Below are positions 45,273 through 58,200 of a stretch of 64,000 nt of DNA, one piece after another; position 1 is the stretch's first letter, and each line of letters opens with the position of its first letter. This DNA comes from Enterobacter cloacae complex sp. R_G8 (lineage in GTDB: Bacteria; Pseudomonadota; Gammaproteobacteria; Enterobacterales; Enterobacteriaceae). Under the pieces are notes generated by a model that was not told the DNA's origin, made no database searches, and saw only the letters and a list, made by a program, of their open reading frames with translations. The position numbers and the translations under genes are program-made. The stretch covers positions 1,798,001 through 1,862,000 of the forward strand of contig NZ_CP102246.1 of assembly GCF_024599795.1 (NCBI RefSeq). Direction: 5' to 3'.

Positions 45273-48200
45273 TTACCCGGTCACCGTGGTTCTGTTTTTA
45301 CGTGAAAAACGCAGCCGCAGGCGGTCAAAGAACAGATAGACCACCGGCGTGGTGTAGAGTGTCAGCAGCTGGCTCATCACCAGCCCACCGACGATAGTGA
45401 TCCCCAGCGGCTGGCGCAGCTCTGAACCATCGCCACCGGAGATCACCAGCGGCAGCGCGCCAAACAGCGCCGCCAGCGTGGTCATCATAATCGGGCGAAA
45501 ACGCAGCAGGCAGGCCTGGAAGATCGCCTCTTCTGGCGTCAGATTGCCGTTACGCTGAGCCTCCAGCGCAAAGTCCACCATCATGATGGCGTTTTTCTTC
45601 ACAATACCGATTAATAGCATGATCCCGATTAAGGCGATGAGGCTAAACGGCGCGCCAAACAGCTCCAGCGCCAGCAGCGCCCCCACGCCTGCTGACGGTA
45701 GCGTCGAGAGAATGGTCAGCGGATGGACGTAGCTCTCATACAGTACGCCAAGCACGATGTAGACCGTGGCAATGGCCGCCAGAATCAAAATCACCTTCGA
45801 GTTCATCGTCTCCTGGAAGACCTGCGCGGTCCCGGCAAAGCTGCCGCGCACGGTCGAGGGCACGCCGAGCTGGGTCATGGCACGGTTAATGGCCTCGCTG
45901 GCCTCGGAAAGCGACGAGCCGGTGGGCAGGTTAAAGGAGATGGTCGATGCTGCCGACAGCCCCTGATGGTTAACAGAGAGCGGTGCATTGGCAGGTCGCC
46001 AGCTGGCGAAGTAAGAGAGCGGGATCGCCTTACCGTCGTTGTTGATCACAAACATTTTATCCAGCGCGCTGATGTCCTGGGTATAGCGCGGGTCCACTTC
46101 CATCACCACCTTGTACTGATTCATTGGCTGATAGATGGTGGAAATCTCGCGCTGGCCAAAGGCGTTATTCAGCAGGCTGTTGGCGGCTTCTACGTTAATG
46201 CCCAGCCGTGACATGGTTTCACGATCGTAGGTCAACGCCATTTCTGCCCCGTTGTCCTGTTGGTCTGAGTTCACGTCCGCGAGCTGCGGCAGGGCGGCCA
46301 GCGCTTTACGGATCTTCGGCTCCCACTCGCGCAGCGCGGCCAGATCGTCAGAAAGCAGGGTGTACTGGTAGCTGGCGTTCGCCTGACGCCCGCCCACGCG
46401 GATATCCTGAACGGCCATCAAAAACAGGTTGGCGCCTGGCTCTTTGGCGAGCTTCATTCGCAGCCGGTCTATCACCTGCTGCGCCGTTTCATTGCGCTCG
46501 CCGCGCGGCTTAAGGGTGATAAACATCATCCCGCTGTTAACGCGTGACCCGCCGGTAAAGCCGGTGACGTTATCCACTGCCTTGTCTTCGCGGATGATCT
46601 TCATAAAATCCTGCAGCTTGCCGCGCATCGCCTGGAAGGAAATACTCTGGTCAGCCTGGATGCCGCCCATCAGTACCCCGGTGTCCTGTTCCGGGAAGAA
46701 GGTTTTCGGGATGGAGATATACAGCCAGACGTTGAGCACAATGGTGCTGATAAGCACCAGACCGACAATCCGCGTATGGTTGAGCACCCACTTCAGGGAC
46801 TTACCGTACCCTTCCTGCATTGCCATCAGGAAACGGCCAAACCCTTTGCGACGCGGCTGCGAATGTGGTTTGCTGCGCTTGAGCATCCAGCCGCACATCA
46901 TCGGCGTGAGCGTGAGCGAGATAACCAGCGAGATACCTATCGCCACGGAGAGCGTGACGGCAAACTCGCGCAGTAATCTGCCCGGCAGCCCGCCCATCAG
47001 CAGCAGCGGCAGGAATACCGCCACCAGCGACAGGCTCATGGAGAGCACGGTAAAACCGACCTCGCGCGTCCCTTGCAGCGCCGCCTGCAGCGGCTTCACG
47101 CCCGCTTCCAGGTGGCGGGAAATATTCTCCAGCACCACGATGGCGTCATCCACCACAAAACCGGTGGCGATGGTCAGCGCCATCAGCGACAGGTTGTTGA
47201 GGCTAAAGCCGCACAGGTACATGGCGGCAAAAGTACCGATCAGCGATACCGGCACCGCCACCGCCGGGATCAGCGTTGCCCGTCCGGAGCGCAGGAACAG
47301 GAATACCACCAGGATCACCAGTGCCACGGAGATCACCAGCGTCTGTTCCACCTCTTCAAGCGAGGCACGAATGGTCGGCGAACGATCCTGAGCAATCTGC
47401 AAATCAATGGCGGCCGGGATGGTCTCCTGCAACTCCGGCAGACGCGCGCGAATGCTGTTTACCGTTTCGATAATATTGGCTTCCGGCAGCTTGCGGATCA
47501 TCAGCAAAATGGCCGGTTTGGCGTTGGTCATCCCGGCGTTGCGCACGTCCTGCACCGAGTCGGTGACGCTGGCCACGTCGCTTAAGCGCACCGCCGCGCC
47601 GTTATTATAGTGGATGATGAGCGGCTGATATTCCGCTGCGGTTTTGAGTTCGTCGTTGGTCTGAATCTGCCAGCGGTGGCTGGTGTTCTCTATCGCCCCC
47701 TGCGGCCTGCGCACGTTGGCGCTGCTGATGGCGGAGCGCACATCGTCCAGCGACACGCCCTGGTTAAACAGCGCCTCCGGGTTCAGGCCGACGCGCACGG
47801 CGGGCAGGGAGCTGCCGCCGACGCTCACATCCCCCACGCCGTCAATCTGGGCAATGGTTTGCGCCAGCTGGGTTGAAGCAAAGTCGTAGAGCTGCCCCTG
47901 CGAGTAGGTGTCTGAGGTCAGCGTCAGGATCATGATCGGCGCGTCGGACGGGTTGGCTTTACGGTAGGTCGGGCGGCTCGGCATCCCGCTCGGCAGCAGG
48001 CTTTGCGCGGCGTTGATGGCGGCCTGCACGTCACGCGCCGCACCGTTAATATCCCGGTCAAAGCTAAATTCCAGAATGATGCGCGTGCTGCCCAGCGAAC
48101 TGCTGGAGGTCATCTCGTTGACCCCCGCAATCCGCCCGAGCGAGCGTTCCAGTGGCGTGGCAACCGACGAGGCCATCGTTTCCGGCGACGCGCCCGGCAG

Positions 48201-48350
48201 CGATGCGCTGACCATGATCACCGGAAAATCCACCTGCGGCAGGGGGGCCACCGGCAGCAGGCGAAAGCCCAGCACGCCGCACAGCGTAATGGCGAGCGAG
48301 ATTAAAACCGTCGCCACCGGGCGGTAAATGAAGAGGGCGAAAAACTTCAC
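45273..48350 (-). CDS. mdtC: RND multidrug efflux transporter MdtC
   Basis: 1025 residues, as in E. coli. RND pump with 12 helices and two large periplasmic loops; helix 4 has the proton-relay Asp residues ([16 protein letters not shown]). It forms a heterotrimer with MdtB, usually in a B2C ratio, and exports bile salts, novobiocin and other drugs through MdtA and TolC. Its start directly follows the mdtB stop. Confidence 0.96.
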   Translation of the reverse strand: MKFFALFIYRPVATVLISLAITLCGVLGFRLLPVAPLPQVDFPVIMVSASLPGASPETMASSVATPLERSLGRIAGVNEMTSSSSLGSTRIILEFSFDRDINGAARDVQAAINAAQSLLPSGMPSRPTYRKANPSDAPIMILTLTSDTYSQGQLYDFASTQLAQTIAQIDGVGDVSVGGSSLPAVRVGLNPEALFNQGVSLDDVRSAISSANVRRPQGAIENTSHRWQIQTNDELKTAAEYQPLIIHYNNGAAVRLSDVASVTDSVQDVRNAGMTNAKPAILLMIRKLPEANIIETVNSIRARLPELQETIPAAIDLQIAQDRSPTIRASLEEVEQTLVISVALVILVVFLFLRSGRATLIPAVAVPVSLIGTFAAMYLCGFSLNNLSLMALTIATGFVVDDAIVVLENISRHLEAGVKPLQAALQGTREVGFTVLSMSLSLVAVFLPLLLMGGLPGRLLREFAVTLSVAIGISLVISLTLTPMMCGWMLKRSKPHSQPRRKGFGRFLMAMQEGYGKSLKWVLNHTRIVGLVLISTIVLNVWLYISIPKTFFPEQDTGVLMGGIQADQSISFQAMRGKLQDFMKIIREDKAVDNVTGFTGGSRVNSGMMFITLKPRGERNETAQQVIDRLRMKLAKEPGANLFLMAVQDIRVGGRQANASYQYTLLSDDLAALREWEPKIRKALAALPQLADVNSDQQDNGAEMALTYDRETMSRLGINVEAANSLLNNAFGQREISTIYQPMNQYKVVMEVDPRYTQDISALDKMFVINNDGKAIPLSYFASWRPANAPLSVNHQGLSAASTISFNLPTGSSLSEASEAINRAMTQLGVPSTVRGSFAGTAQVFQETMNSKVILILAAIATVYIVLGVLYESYVHPLTILSTLPSAGVGALLALELFGAPFSLIALIGIMLLIGIVKKNAIMMVDFALEAQRNGNLTPEEAIFQACLLRFRPIMMTTLAALFGALPLVISGGDGSELRQPLGITIVGGLVMSQLLTLYTTPVVYLFFDRLRLRFSRKNRTTVTG

Positions 48351-51300
48351 TTACGCCTCCTCTTCACGTTTCGGGAAGCGGCTTTTGGTCCACAGAGCCA
48401 GCTGGTCAAACAGCAGATAAATGACCGGCGTGGTGAACAGCGTCAGTACCTGGCTCACCAGCAGACCGCCGACCATGCCGATACCCAGCGGACGACGCAG
48501 CTCCGCACCGACACCAGTGCTGAGCATCAGCGGCAACGCACCTAACAGGGCGGCGAGCGTGGTCATCAGGATTGGACGAAAACGCAGCAGGCACGCCTGG
48601 AAAATGGCGTCACGCGGCGACATACCCTGCTCGCGCTCGGCGGCAAGGGCGAAGTCGATCATCATGATGGCGTTTTTCTTCACGATCCCGATAAGCAGGA
48701 TGATGCCGATAATGGCGATGACGTCCAGTTCGCTGCCCGCCAGCATCAGGGCCAGTAGCGCACCCACCCCGGCGGTCGGCAGGGTGGAGAGGATGGTGAT
48801 CGGGTGAATAAAGCTTTCGTACAGCACCCCGAGGACGATGTACATCGCCACGACGGCAGCCACGATCAGCCAGATGGTATTGCCCAACGCAGCCTGGAAC
48901 GCCAGGGTGCTGCCCTGGAACTGGGTCTGAATATCGGACGGGAAGTTAAGTTCTTTCTCCGCGCCCAGAATGGCCTCGACTGCTTCGCCCAGCGAATAGT
49001 TGTCCGGTACGTTGAACGAGATGGTGGTGGACGGGAACTGATCGAGATGGTTAATCGACAGCGGTGTATAGCGCTCCTCCACGCTGGCAATGGCGCTTAA
49101 CGGCACAATGCCGCCGTCTTTGCTGGTCAGGCGCACCGAGTCCAGCGCGGCCAGGCCGGGCGTGTTGTCGGTGTTGTGTTCCAGCACCACGCGATACTGA
49201 TTCGCCTGGGTATAAATGGTGGAGATAAGGCGCTGGCCGAAGGCGTTATAGAGCGCGTTATCCACGTCGGACATGGTGATACCCAGACGGCTGGCGGTAT
49301 CGCGATTGACGTTCACATACGCCGCCAGCCCTTTGTCCTGCCAGTCGCTGCTGACGTCAGAAAGCTGCGGCAGCGCCTTGAGTTTGTTAACCAGTTGCGG
49401 TACCCACGTGCTCAGCGCGTCAAGGCTGGTGGCCTGGAGCGTGAACTGGTATTGCGTGCGGCTGACCTGGGTATCGATGGTCAAATCCTGAATCGGCTGC
49501 AGGTAAAGTTCAATGCCCGGCACGCGCGCCACGGCAGTTTGTAGCCGCTCAATGACGGCGTTGACCCGATCGTCGCGGTCGTCCAGCGGCTTGAGGTTGA
49601 TCTGCAGACGCGCACTGTTGAGTGACGGGTTGGTGCCATCGACCCCCACGTACGCGGTCAGGCTTTCTACCGCCGGATCTTTCATGATGATCTCAGACAC
49701 CTGCTGCTGACGCTGCGCCATGCTGGCGAAGGAGACCGACTGGGGCGCCTGAAGCGTGCCCTGAATAATGCCGTTGTCCTGGATCGGGAAGAAGCCTTTC
49801 GGGATAACGATCCACAGCATGACGCTAAGCGCCAGCGTGCCGAGCGCCACGCCGAGCGTCGCCCACGGGTGGTTGAGGACTTTCGCCAGCATGCGACCGT
49901 AGGCGGCAATAATCCGCTCGAACATCCGCTCAGAGGCGCGGGAGAAGCGGTTTTGCTTGCGCAGGGATTCATGGCTCAGCATGCGGGCGCACATCATCGG
50001 CGTCAGGGTTAGCGACACCACGGCTGAGATCAGAATGGCGACCGCCAGCGTGACGGCAAACTCTCGGAACAGTCGTCCGACGATATCGCCCATAAACAGC
50101 AGCGGGATCAGCACCGCAATCAGCGAGAAGGTCAGCGAGATAATGGTAAATCCAATCTCGCCCGCTCCTTTCAGCGCAGCGGCCAGCGGTTTTTCACCTT
50201 TCTCGATATAACGCGAGATGTTCTCGATCACGACGATGGCATCATCCACCACGAAGCCGGTGGCGATGGTGAGCGCCATCAGCGTCAGGTTGTTGATCGA
50301 AAAATCGAGGAACACCATCACGGCAAATGTCCCCACCAGCGAGAGCGGCACGGCAACGGCGGGAATAATGGTTGCCGGGACGTTGCGAAGGAACAGATAG
50401 ATGATCATCACCACCAGCGCAATCGCCAGCATCAGCTCAAACTGGGTGTCGGTGACCGATGCGCGAATGTTGGTGGTTCGGTCGGAAAGCACCTTCACAG
50501 TGACCGATTTGGGCAGGCTGTCGATCAGCTGCGGGAGCATGGTGCGAATGCTGTCGGCGGTTTCAATGATGTTGGCGCCCGGCTGGCGCTGCACGTTCAT
50601 CACAATCGCCTGCTGTTTGTTGGCCCACGCACCCAGCCAGCTGTTTTCCGCGCCTTGTTCAACGGTGGCGACGTCACCCAGACGCACCGGCGCGCCGTTC
50701 TGGTAGGCGATAATCAGCTGACGGTACTCATCGGCAGACTGCATCTGATCGTTGGCCGAGAGTGTCACGGCACGGGTGGGGCCGTCCAGCGAGCCTTTTG
50801 CCGAATTGACGTTGGCATTGCTGATGGCGGTGCGGATGGTTTCGCTGGTCAGCCCCAGCGCAGCGATGGCCTGCGCATTAAGCTTCACGCGCACCGCCGG
50901 GCGTTGCCCGCCCGCCAGCGTCACCAGCCCGACGCCGGAGACCTGGGAAATTTTCTGCGCCACGCGGGTTTCGACCATGTCTTCCACCTGGGTCATCGGC
51001 ATGGCGGAAGAGGTCACGGCAAGGGTCATGATCGGCGGATCCGCCGGGTTCACTTTGCTGTAAACCGGCGGGTTAGGCAGGTCTGACGGCAGCAGGTTGG
51101 TGGCGGCGTTGATCGCAGCCTGCACCTCCTGCTCGGCCACGTCCAGCGACAGCGAGAGCTGGAACTGCAGCGTTACCACCGATGCCCCGCCGGAACTTTG
51201 CGAGGACATCTGTTTCAGGCCCGACATCTGACCAAACTGGCGCTCCAGCGGGGCGGTGATGGCGGAGGTCACCACATCCGGGCTGGCGCCAGGATAGAGG

Positions 51301-51473
51301 GTAACGACCTGAATGGTGGGATAATCCACTTCCGGCAGCGCCGAGACGGGCAGGAAGCGATAGCCAATAATCCCGGCGAGCAGGATCGCCACCATCAGCA
51401 GCGTGGTGGCAACAGGGCGCAGAATAAACAGGCGTGATGGCCCACCTGTAGAGCCTGGGGGCATCACCTGCAT
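48351..51473 (-). CDS. mdtB: RND multidrug efflux transporter MdtB
   Basis: 1040 residues, as in E. coli MdtB. N-terminal helix starts [20 protein letters not shown]; the relay Asp pair in [16 protein letters not shown] is intact. Substrate-binding and proton-translocating subunit of the MdtABC-TolC pump, with MdtC as asymmetric partner. ATG overlaps the mdtA stop by one base (TGATG), so it is translationally coupled. Confidence 0.96.
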   Translation of the reverse strand: MQVMPPGSTGGPSRLFILRPVATTLLMVAILLAGIIGYRFLPVSALPEVDYPTIQVVTLYPGASPDVVTSAITAPLERQFGQMSGLKQMSSQSSGGASVVTLQFQLSLSLDVAEQEVQAAINAATNLLPSDLPNPPVYSKVNPADPPIMTLAVTSSAMPMTQVEDMVETRVAQKISQVSGVGLVTLAGGQRPAVRVKLNAQAIAALGLTSETIRTAISNANVNSAKGSLDGPTRAVTLSANDQMQSADEYRQLIIAYQNGAPVRLGDVATVEQGAENSWLGAWANKQQAIVMNVQRQPGANIIETADSIRTMLPQLIDSLPKSVTVKVLSDRTTNIRASVTDTQFELMLAIALVVMIIYLFLRNVPATIIPAVAVPLSLVGTFAVMVFLDFSINNLTLMALTIATGFVVDDAIVVIENISRYIEKGEKPLAAALKGAGEIGFTIISLTFSLIAVLIPLLFMGDIVGRLFREFAVTLAVAILISAVVSLTLTPMMCARMLSHESLRKQNRFSRASERMFERIIAAYGRMLAKVLNHPWATLGVALGTLALSVMLWIVIPKGFFPIQDNGIIQGTLQAPQSVSFASMAQRQQQVSEIIMKDPAVESLTAYVGVDGTNPSLNSARLQINLKPLDDRDDRVNAVIERLQTAVARVPGIELYLQPIQDLTIDTQVSRTQYQFTLQATSLDALSTWVPQLVNKLKALPQLSDVSSDWQDKGLAAYVNVNRDTASRLGITMSDVDNALYNAFGQRLISTIYTQANQYRVVLEHNTDNTPGLAALDSVRLTSKDGGIVPLSAIASVEERYTPLSINHLDQFPSTTISFNVPDNYSLGEAVEAILGAEKELNFPSDIQTQFQGSTLAFQAALGNTIWLIVAAVVAMYIVLGVLYESFIHPITILSTLPTAGVGALLALMLAGSELDVIAIIGIILLIGIVKKNAIMMIDFALAAEREQGMSPRDAIFQACLLRFRPILMTTLAALLGALPLMLSTGVGAELRRPLGIGMVGGLLVSQVLTLFTTPVIYLLFDQLALWTKSRFPKREEEA

Positions 51474-52675
51474 CAGGAATTCGCTCCCTGTTTCGCAGGT
51501 TCAACCACTTCGACTTTGGCCCCTTCGGTCAGACGGTCAATGCCGTCGGTGACCACGCGGTCGCCTGCGGAAAGGCCTGCGCTGATCACCACCGTCTGGC
51601 TGTCCTGAATCCCGGTTTTCACCAGGTGCTTGCTGACTTTATTGTCGCTGTTGAGCACCCAGACGAAGTTGCCTTCGTTACCCATCTGCAGCGCAGCGGC
51701 AGGGATCACCACCGCGTTTTCTTCGGTCGCCACCAGCATGCGCGCATTCACAAACTGATTCGGGAAGAGGGCGTCATCCTGATTGTTAAAGCGCGCTTTC
51801 AGCTTGATGGTGCCGGTGGTGGTGTCGATCTGGTTATCCAGGCTAAGCAAAGAACCTTCGCTCAACTTCTGCTTGTTGGTACGGTCCCAGGCTTCCACCA
51901 CCAGCCCCTTTCCGGCTTTCTGCGCCTGCACCACCGTCGCAATTTCGCTTTCCGGCAGGGTAAAGACTAAATCAATCGGGTGGGTCTGGGTGATCACCAC
52001 GATGCCCGTAGTGTCACCGCTAGAGATCTGGTTGCCGATATCGACCTGCTTGAGGCCAACGCGCCCGTCAATCGGCGCGGTGATGCGGCTCCAGTCCAGC
52101 TGCAGCTGTGCGCTGGCCACCGCGGCTTCGTCAGCTTTGATGGTGCCCTGCGTTTCGCTGACCAGCGACTGCTGCGTGTCCAGCTCCTGACGAGAGACCA
52201 GGTTGGTTTTCACCAGCTGCTGATAGCGCGCCAGATCGCGCCGGGCGTTAGCGAGCGTGGCTTTGTCTTTGGCAAGTTGCCCCTGAGCCTGGGCAAGGGC
52301 GACTTTGAACTGGCTTGGGTCGATCTCGGCCAGTAAATCGCCAGCTTTCACCTGCTGACCTTCCTGGAAGTGGATCGCCATGAGCTGACCGTCGACGCGG
52401 CTGCGTACCGTGACGGTGTTAGCGGCGGTAATGGTCCCGAGACCGGTGAGATAGCGCGGAACGGCTTTATTTACCGCGGTAGCTGCCTGAACCGGTGCCA
52501 GCGCGCCGCCGCGCATACCGTGGCGCCCCCCGCCCGCAGGGCGTTGCGGCTGACTGCTGGCGCCTGCCGGAGCAGAAGACGTTGCAGATTGATTGTGCCA
52601 GTACCAGGCGGCGGCAAGGACCACCACAATGATACCTGCGGCGATTGCCCAGCGGGATTTATGACTGCCTTTCAT
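51473..52675 (-). CDS. mdtA: Membrane fusion protein MdtA
   Basis: 400-residue periplasmic adaptor of the RND pump. N-terminal membrane anchor ([18 protein letters not shown]), Gly/Pro-rich linker, lipoyl halves ([40 protein letters not shown]), alpha hairpin (about 115-170) and beta-barrel domains. It lacks the extra C-terminal tail of about 15 residues of E. coli MdtA (415). First gene of mdtABCD-baeSR. CGTTATACGTTC context gives no strong Shine-Dalgarno; start is taken from similarity (MKGSHKSRW). Confidence 0.95.
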   Translation of the reverse strand: MKGSHKSRWAIAAGIIVVVLAAAWYWHNQSATSSAPAGASSQPQRPAGGGRHGMRGGALAPVQAATAVNKAVPRYLTGLGTITAANTVTVRSRVDGQLMAIHFQEGQQVKAGDLLAEIDPSQFKVALAQAQGQLAKDKATLANARRDLARYQQLVKTNLVSRQELDTQQSLVSETQGTIKADEAAVASAQLQLDWSRITAPIDGRVGLKQVDIGNQISSGDTTGIVVITQTHPIDLVFTLPESEIATVVQAQKAGKGLVVEAWDRTNKQKLSEGSLLSLDNQIDTTTGTIKLKARFNNQDDALFPNQFVNARMLVATEENAVVIPAAALQMGNEGNFVWVLNSDNKVSKHLVKTGIQDSQTVVISAGLSAGDRVVTDGIDRLTEGAKVEVVEPAKQGANS

Positions 52676-52737
52676 CGTTATACGTTCTCATCCTGAAACA
52701 CTTCGGGGAATGATACTAGTTTAGTCAGCTAACACAG

Positions 52738-52755
52738 CGGAAAAATGGAGGAAAT
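52738..52755 (-). promoter_or_regulatory. Candidate BaeR box upstream of mdtA
   Basis: The minus strand at 52755-52738 contains TTTCCTCCATTTTTCCGC-like sequence; the CTCCAT core and flanking T runs match the E. coli BaeR box (TTTTTCTCCATDATTGGC) at about 12 of 18 positions. It lies 63-80 bases before mdtA, similar to E. coli. Weak but well placed. Confidence 0.4.
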
Positions 52756-52801
52756 ATGGAAGACTGTCAGGAATGGTCTGAGAGTAGCGCCGCGGTTTTG
52801 A

Positions 52802-52835
52802 CCCTCTCCCCGTGGGAGAGGGCCGGGGTGAGGGC
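52802..52835. repeat. CCCTCTCCC-family palindrome upstream of the yegD stop
   Basis: CCCTCTCCCCGTGGGAGAGG then CCGGGGTGAGGGC: the fullest copy of this window's repeat family, with both the inner palindrome and the outer GGGTGAGGGC arm. It lies between the yegD stop and the mdtA promoter. Confidence 0.7.
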
Positions 52836-52852
52836 ACCAGACCGCACCAACG

Positions 52853-54205
52853 TTAGCTAAACATCACCTGTGCCCAGCGCGCCAGCCCCGCCGTGACGGA
52901 GCCGAAGTCATCGCCGCCGGCAATTGGAATGCCCGGCAGCTGTTCTGCCAGCGCTTTCTTGATCAGCGGCGAACGCGCGCTACCGCCGGTCAGGTAAATC
53001 ACGTCCGGCTTCTCTTTGCCGTTCTCCAGCGCCAGCTGGACCTGCTCCAGAATACGCTGCAGCGGCTGAGCGAGCGCGGTTTCCAGTCCTTCCTGAGAAA
53101 TGGCGGTTGCCAGATCTTCACTGATAAACGGCAAGGTAACCGCGTGCTCCGGGCGATCGGAGAGGGCGATTTTGCTCTCTTCGGCAGTACGCACCACGCG
53201 ATAACTCAGACGCTGACGCCAGACTTTGTAGAGCAGGGCGACCTTGTCAGCCTCCCGGGCATCGCGCACCATATCGTTCAGGAAGCGGCCATTCGCGGTG
53301 CTGTAAAAATCACTCTGCGCGGGGACGTCGTTGATGGCGATAGCATTCCACCAGGGCAGGATCGGCAGGGCGATCCCTTTTTCCGTTTGCCCGCCCATGC
53401 CCAGCAGTGGCATCAGGCTCTTAAAAGCGAGCGCGATATCCAGATCGTTACCGCCCACGCGGCAGCCGCTGTGCCCCAGCAGGCTGTTTTCGCGGTCACG
53501 ACGGTTATGCCACTGCGGCCCCATCAGCAGCAGTGAGCAGTCGGTGGTGCCCCCGCCGATGTCGACGACCAGCACGCGCTTCTCTTCTGTCAGCGTGGCT
53601 TCAAAATCCAGCCCCGCCGCCACCGGCTCATACTGGAATACCACGTCGCGAAAGCCCGCGCGGTGTGCGGCTCGTTCAAGGATCCCCTGCGCCTGCTGGT
53701 TGGCCTCGTCGCCACCCAGCCCCTGGAAGTTGATCGGACGGCCAATGACCGCCTGATCGATCGCCTCCGGTACCTGGGTTTGCGCCTGATTGCGAATGTG
53801 CAGCATCATGGCGCAGACCAGATCTTCAAACATCGCCACCTGCTGCGGCTTCAGGCCGCTGGCACCGAGAAACGACTTTGGCGATTTAACGAAGTAAACC
53901 TCTTCCGGATCTTCAATGTAATGCCCGAGTGAAGAGAGGCCGAACTGGACGCTCGACGGGGTGACGTCGATATCTTCCTCGCGGTTAAAACTGACTGCCC
54001 GGCGCAGCAAAGCCTGTGATTCCGCCGCCGTGGCCGGAACCTGATGATGGCGGAACAGCCATTCGCTGACCGCTTCACGCGTGGGTGCGCAGAGCATTGA
54101 CGGCAGCAGCGTGCTCTCTTTTTCCATTTTCAGAAGCTGTGGTTGTCCGTTTTGCATAATCGCAACCGAACAGTTTGCCGTACCGTAGTCGAATCCAATA
54201 AACAC
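52853..54205 (-). CDS. yegD: Hsp70-like protein YegD
   Basis: 450 residues, same as E. coli YegD. Actin/Hsp70-type ATPase core with phosphate-1 MFIGFDYGTANCSVA, phosphate-2 VLVVDIGGGTTDCSLLLMG and adenosine motif IYLTGGSARSPLIKKAL; it has no substrate-binding lid domain, so it is not a full chaperone. The start is a GTG at 54205 with GGGGATT upstream; no ATG in frame fits. Role unknown. Confidence 0.93.
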   Translation of the reverse strand: MFIGFDYGTANCSVAIMQNGQPQLLKMEKESTLLPSMLCAPTREAVSEWLFRHHQVPATAAESQALLRRAVSFNREEDIDVTPSSVQFGLSSLGHYIEDPEEVYFVKSPKSFLGASGLKPQQVAMFEDLVCAMMLHIRNQAQTQVPEAIDQAVIGRPINFQGLGGDEANQQAQGILERAAHRAGFRDVVFQYEPVAAGLDFEATLTEEKRVLVVDIGGGTTDCSLLLMGPQWHNRRDRENSLLGHSGCRVGGNDLDIALAFKSLMPLLGMGGQTEKGIALPILPWWNAIAINDVPAQSDFYSTANGRFLNDMVRDAREADKVALLYKVWRQRLSYRVVRTAEESKIALSDRPEHAVTLPFISEDLATAISQEGLETALAQPLQRILEQVQLALENGKEKPDVIYLTGGSARSPLIKKALAEQLPGIPIAGGDDFGSVTAGLARWAQVMFS

Positions 54206-54335
54206 GTTTAATCCCCATGCCAGTGAGAAGGGGCGAGACTTTAGCGGAATGCCCGTCTGGCGACAACAGGAATATGAAAGCAAGGCGAAACAAGGTCTTT
54301 CGGTTTATGCTGAGGGGAACAAAAAAGGAGCGACG

Positions 54336-55208
54336 ATGTATACCCTGACCTGGCAACCCCCTTACGACTGGCAATGGATGTTTGGCTTTCTTGGCGCGCG
54401 TGCGGTAGAGGGCATTGAGACGGTTACCGACAGCTACTACGAGCGCAGTTACACCTGCCAGCTGCATCAGGGGATCTTTCGCGTCACCCCGGATCTGAAC
54501 ACCCACACGCTCAACGTGACGCTCAGCCCGGGATTAGTCCCGGTTGCGCAGATCTGCCTTGAGCGCATCGGGCGTCTGTTTGATCTCGCCTGCGATCCCC
54601 GGCAAATTCAGAATGCGCTGGGCGAACTGGGGGCCGCGCGTCCGGGGCTGCGTTTACCGGGGGCAATGGATGCCTACGAGCAGGGCGTGCGGGCGATCCT
54701 GGGGCAACTGGTCAGCGTAGCGATGGCGGCGAAGCTGGCCTCAAGGGTGGTGGCCCTGTGCGGTGAACCGGTAAAGGATGCGCCGGGTTATCTGTGCTTT
54801 CCTGCACCTGACGTGCTGGCTGCGGTGGATCCGCTGGCGCTGAAAGCCCTCGGCATGCCGGTTAAACGGGCGGAGTCGTTGATTCACCTGGCCCGGTCCG
54901 TGGTCGACGGCACGTTTCCACTGTCTCCGCCTGCGGATATCGAAGCCGGGATGAAGGGGTTACAGCAGCGGCCGGGGATAGGGCGCTGGACGGCTAATTA
55001 CCTTGCCCTGCGCGGCTGGCAGGCGAAAGACGTGTTCCTGCCGGATGATTATCTGATTAAGCAGCGCTTTGCCGGCATGACACCCGCGCAAATTCGTCGC
55101 TATGCCCTGCGCTGGCAGCCGTGGCGCTCTTACGCGCTGCTGCACATCTGGTATACCGACGGCTGGACGCCATCAGTTGATGGCGAAATAGCTGGTATTC
55201 AGCAGTAG
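54336..55208 (+). CDS. alkA: DNA-3-methyladenine glycosylase II
   Basis: 290-residue base-excision repair glycosylase that removes 3-methyladenine and other alkylated bases. Order: N-terminal AlkA domain (MYTLTWQPPYDWQWMFGFLG), helix-hairpin-helix LQQRPGIGRWTANYLALRG, and catalytic Asp in VFLPDDYLIKQRF. AAGGAG lies 5 bases before the ATG at 54336. Unlike E. coli, where Ada controls it, no ada-type box was identified. Its last 36 bases overlap the 3' end of dgcE on the other strand. Confidence 0.95.
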   Translation: MYTLTWQPPYDWQWMFGFLGARAVEGIETVTDSYYERSYTCQLHQGIFRVTPDLNTHTLNVTLSPGLVPVAQICLERIGRLFDLACDPRQIQNALGELGAARPGLRLPGAMDAYEQGVRAILGQLVSVAMAAKLASRVVALCGEPVKDAPGYLCFPAPDVLAAVDPLALKALGMPVKRAESLIHLARSVVDGTFPLSPPADIEAGMKGLQQRPGIGRWTANYLALRGWQAKDVFLPDDYLIKQRFAGMTPAQIRRYALRWQPWRSYALLHIWYTDGWTPSVDGEIAGIQQ

Positions 55209-58200
55209 ATCCAGCGGCTGTGGCTCGCCGATAGTGTCACCAAAAATAAAATCAATGCCGATGCCGGAGAGCGTATCCATCATGATGGGCTGGTTACACG
55301 GGCCAGCGATGGTACGCATCCCCAGACGCTGCGCATGACCCTGAATGATGGTCACCATCATCTCATCCATCAGATTGCCATGAACGTTGGTCACCACTTC
55401 CGCGTCCAGCATCAGATAATCCGCCATGTTGGCGCTCAGGTGGCTGAAGAGTGCCATGTCGCGCCCCGCCTGGCTCAACACCACGCGGCAGCCGGCGTGG
55501 CGGAGCTTTTGCAGCCCCGTCTGAATGTTCTGATCCGGGTCGGCCACCACGTCGATCGCGATAACCAGATGCAGCAGACGACCCGGTAATGGCCCTTTAT
55601 CCAGAAGGTCGAGCAATTCATCAACCAGCGTGGCGCTGGCTAAACCGGCGGCAGAGAGGGGAAGCGCGACCCCCAGGCCTTTTCTGGCAACAGGAGCGGC
55701 ATACGCGCGGAAGAACTCGCTAAAAATACGGCGGTCAAGCGCATGCAAAAGCTCAGGCTCCGCCAGACCGGAACGAAAGGCGTGCTCTTCCTGAACTTCA
55801 CCCTGGCTGGTCCACAGGCGTAACGAAATCAGCCAGAAGTTGCAGCTCTCGGGAATACGCGGGGAGGCAACGCTGCGGGCAATCATCATCAGATGATTGT
55901 CTTTAATCATGTGCCACTGTTCATCGAGCGACATCATGCTGCGCGCGCTGTGGGTTCGCTCCTGCTGCGGTTCGTACACCGTTACCACGCCGCGACCGTT
56001 GTTTTTCGAGGCATAGCAGGCAATGTCGGCCTGGGACATCACTTCCGACGCCTGATGATTATTTTCATCAATCAGCGTGATCCCCGCGCTGGCGCCGATC
56101 CGGTGCAGACGGCCTTCCCACATAAAGTGATAGTCGTTGATCGTGTGGATCAGCCGACCCGCAATATAGCGTGCGCTCTCAATATTGCAATCCGGCAGCA
56201 GCAATCCGAATTCGTCTCCGCCCAGACGTGCAAGCACGTCGCTGGAACGCAGCATGGTCAGCATCAATGACGACAGCTCCCGCAGCAGGGCATCGCCCGC
56301 CGCATGGCCCGCCGTATCGTTAACGGCTTTAAAGCGATCGAGATCGATAAACACCAGCGCATGACGCTGGCGCGTCTCCTGGACGGTCTGCAGCAGCCGT
56401 TTGAGATGATTTTCGAAGCTGACCCGGTTTGCCAGGTGGGTGAGGGCATCGTGAGAGGCACTGTAGCTGAGCTGACGCAGCATTTTGCGCGACTCGGTGA
56501 CGTCCTGAATAACCAGTACCGAGCCGATATTCTGCCCGTCCAGCGTACTGAGCGGAGTGATGCTGTAATGGATATCAAAGAAGCCACCGGTACGGCAGTT
56601 AAGCACCACATCCTGTTCGATATCGGCGCGGGACATATCGCCGCTGTGAATATTCTCCATCAGCGGCCCTTTTTCACCGAAGGTGATATGCAGGACCTTC
56701 AGCACCGGCTGGCCAATGGCCTCGGTTTGCAGCCAGCCGCTCATCTTCTCGGCGACCGGGTTCATAAAGGTGACATTCATGTCGACATCGGTACACAACA
56801 CCGCTTCGCCGATGGAGTCGAGAGTAATGTGCAAACGCTCTTTTTCCTGGAACAGGGCCTCGTTGAGCTGCTTAACCTCGGTCATGTCCATATTGATGCC
56901 GAGCAAACGTTCGACTTCGCCCTGTTTATTGAGTACCCGGTTCGCCAGAGAGCGAATATGACGCACACCTTCTTTAACGCGAATCCGGAACTCCAGCTTA
57001 AACGGCAAGCGCGCGATCAAGGAATCCCGGAGCACTTTTTCCGCATGGGCGCGATCTTCAGGCAGCATCTTCTCGTGCCAGAGCTGCCATGTCGGCTTGA
57101 TGTGCGGCGGGATTTCATACAGCTCAAACATCCGCTTATCCCAGCTGATGATGTCCGGCTCCAGATCCCACTCCCAGATGCCGATCCCCCCCGCTTCATT
57201 GGCGAGGGTGATGCGTTCCATCAGCCGTTTGTTGACCCATTCGGTCTGTTTCAGATCGTTAATATCTTCAATCTGGGCAATGAAATAGAGCGGCGAGCCG
57301 TCGGCATGGCGCACCACCGAGACAGCAAGCAGCGCCCAGACCACTTCTCCGCTGCGGGTGTAGTAACGCTTCTCCAGGGTATAGGTGTTGATATCCCCGT
57401 TGATCAGTTGTTCAAGCTGTTCGAGGTCGGTGTGCAGATCTTCCGGCCAGGTTAACTGCTGGAAAGTGAGCGACTGTAGCTCTGTCTGGCTGTAACCGAG
57501 AAAGTTACACAGCGCCTTGTTGGCCTGCAGCCACTGGCCTTCAATGCTGACCAGCGCCATCCCGATGGCGGAATACTCCATCGCGTTACGAAAGCGCTCT
57601 TCACTTTCAGTGATATGTTTCCGCTCCGCCCGGAAGGCGTACATCACCATGGTCATGACGTTGGCCGGGAGAAGCAGCATCAAAAACGGCAGCCACGGCG
57701 CATTCAGCATGGCGTTGGTGTGCTGGGTGGTAAGTGCCGTAGGGTTGCGGGCAATCATCAGGGAAACCACCATTACGGTGACCAGAAACACCATAAAGGC
57801 TTCCATACGCGGCAAGCGCACGGCGCTCCACATCAGCAGAACAATAACGCAGGTAAAGGGCCACGGCAGCCAGGTGATCGACGCCCAACTGAGCATCAGC
57901 GTAACGGCCATGGTGACCAGCGTTTCCAGCAGCAGCTTCGGGTCACGATGGCGCAGGAGATAGTGCGGTTTAAACAGTAATCCTAATGGCACCAGTGCCA
58001 GCGCGCCGATGGCTTCAGACAATACCCAGACGAGGAAATTACGCAGTGGCTCTGAAGCTGGTACCAGAAAATGCACCAGAACGCCGCCGACCAGCGGGGG
58101 GATCAGCGCGCTGCCAATCGCCAGGCGGATCCAGTCGTTCAGGTTCTGTAATGGGTTATACCAGGGAAGCAGTTTGCGCAGTAATAGCGCACCAATAACC

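Noticed and set aside
56304..57455. 383-codon open frame opposite dgcE
   Set aside because: Antisense to PAS/GGDEF coding sequence; no support of its own.
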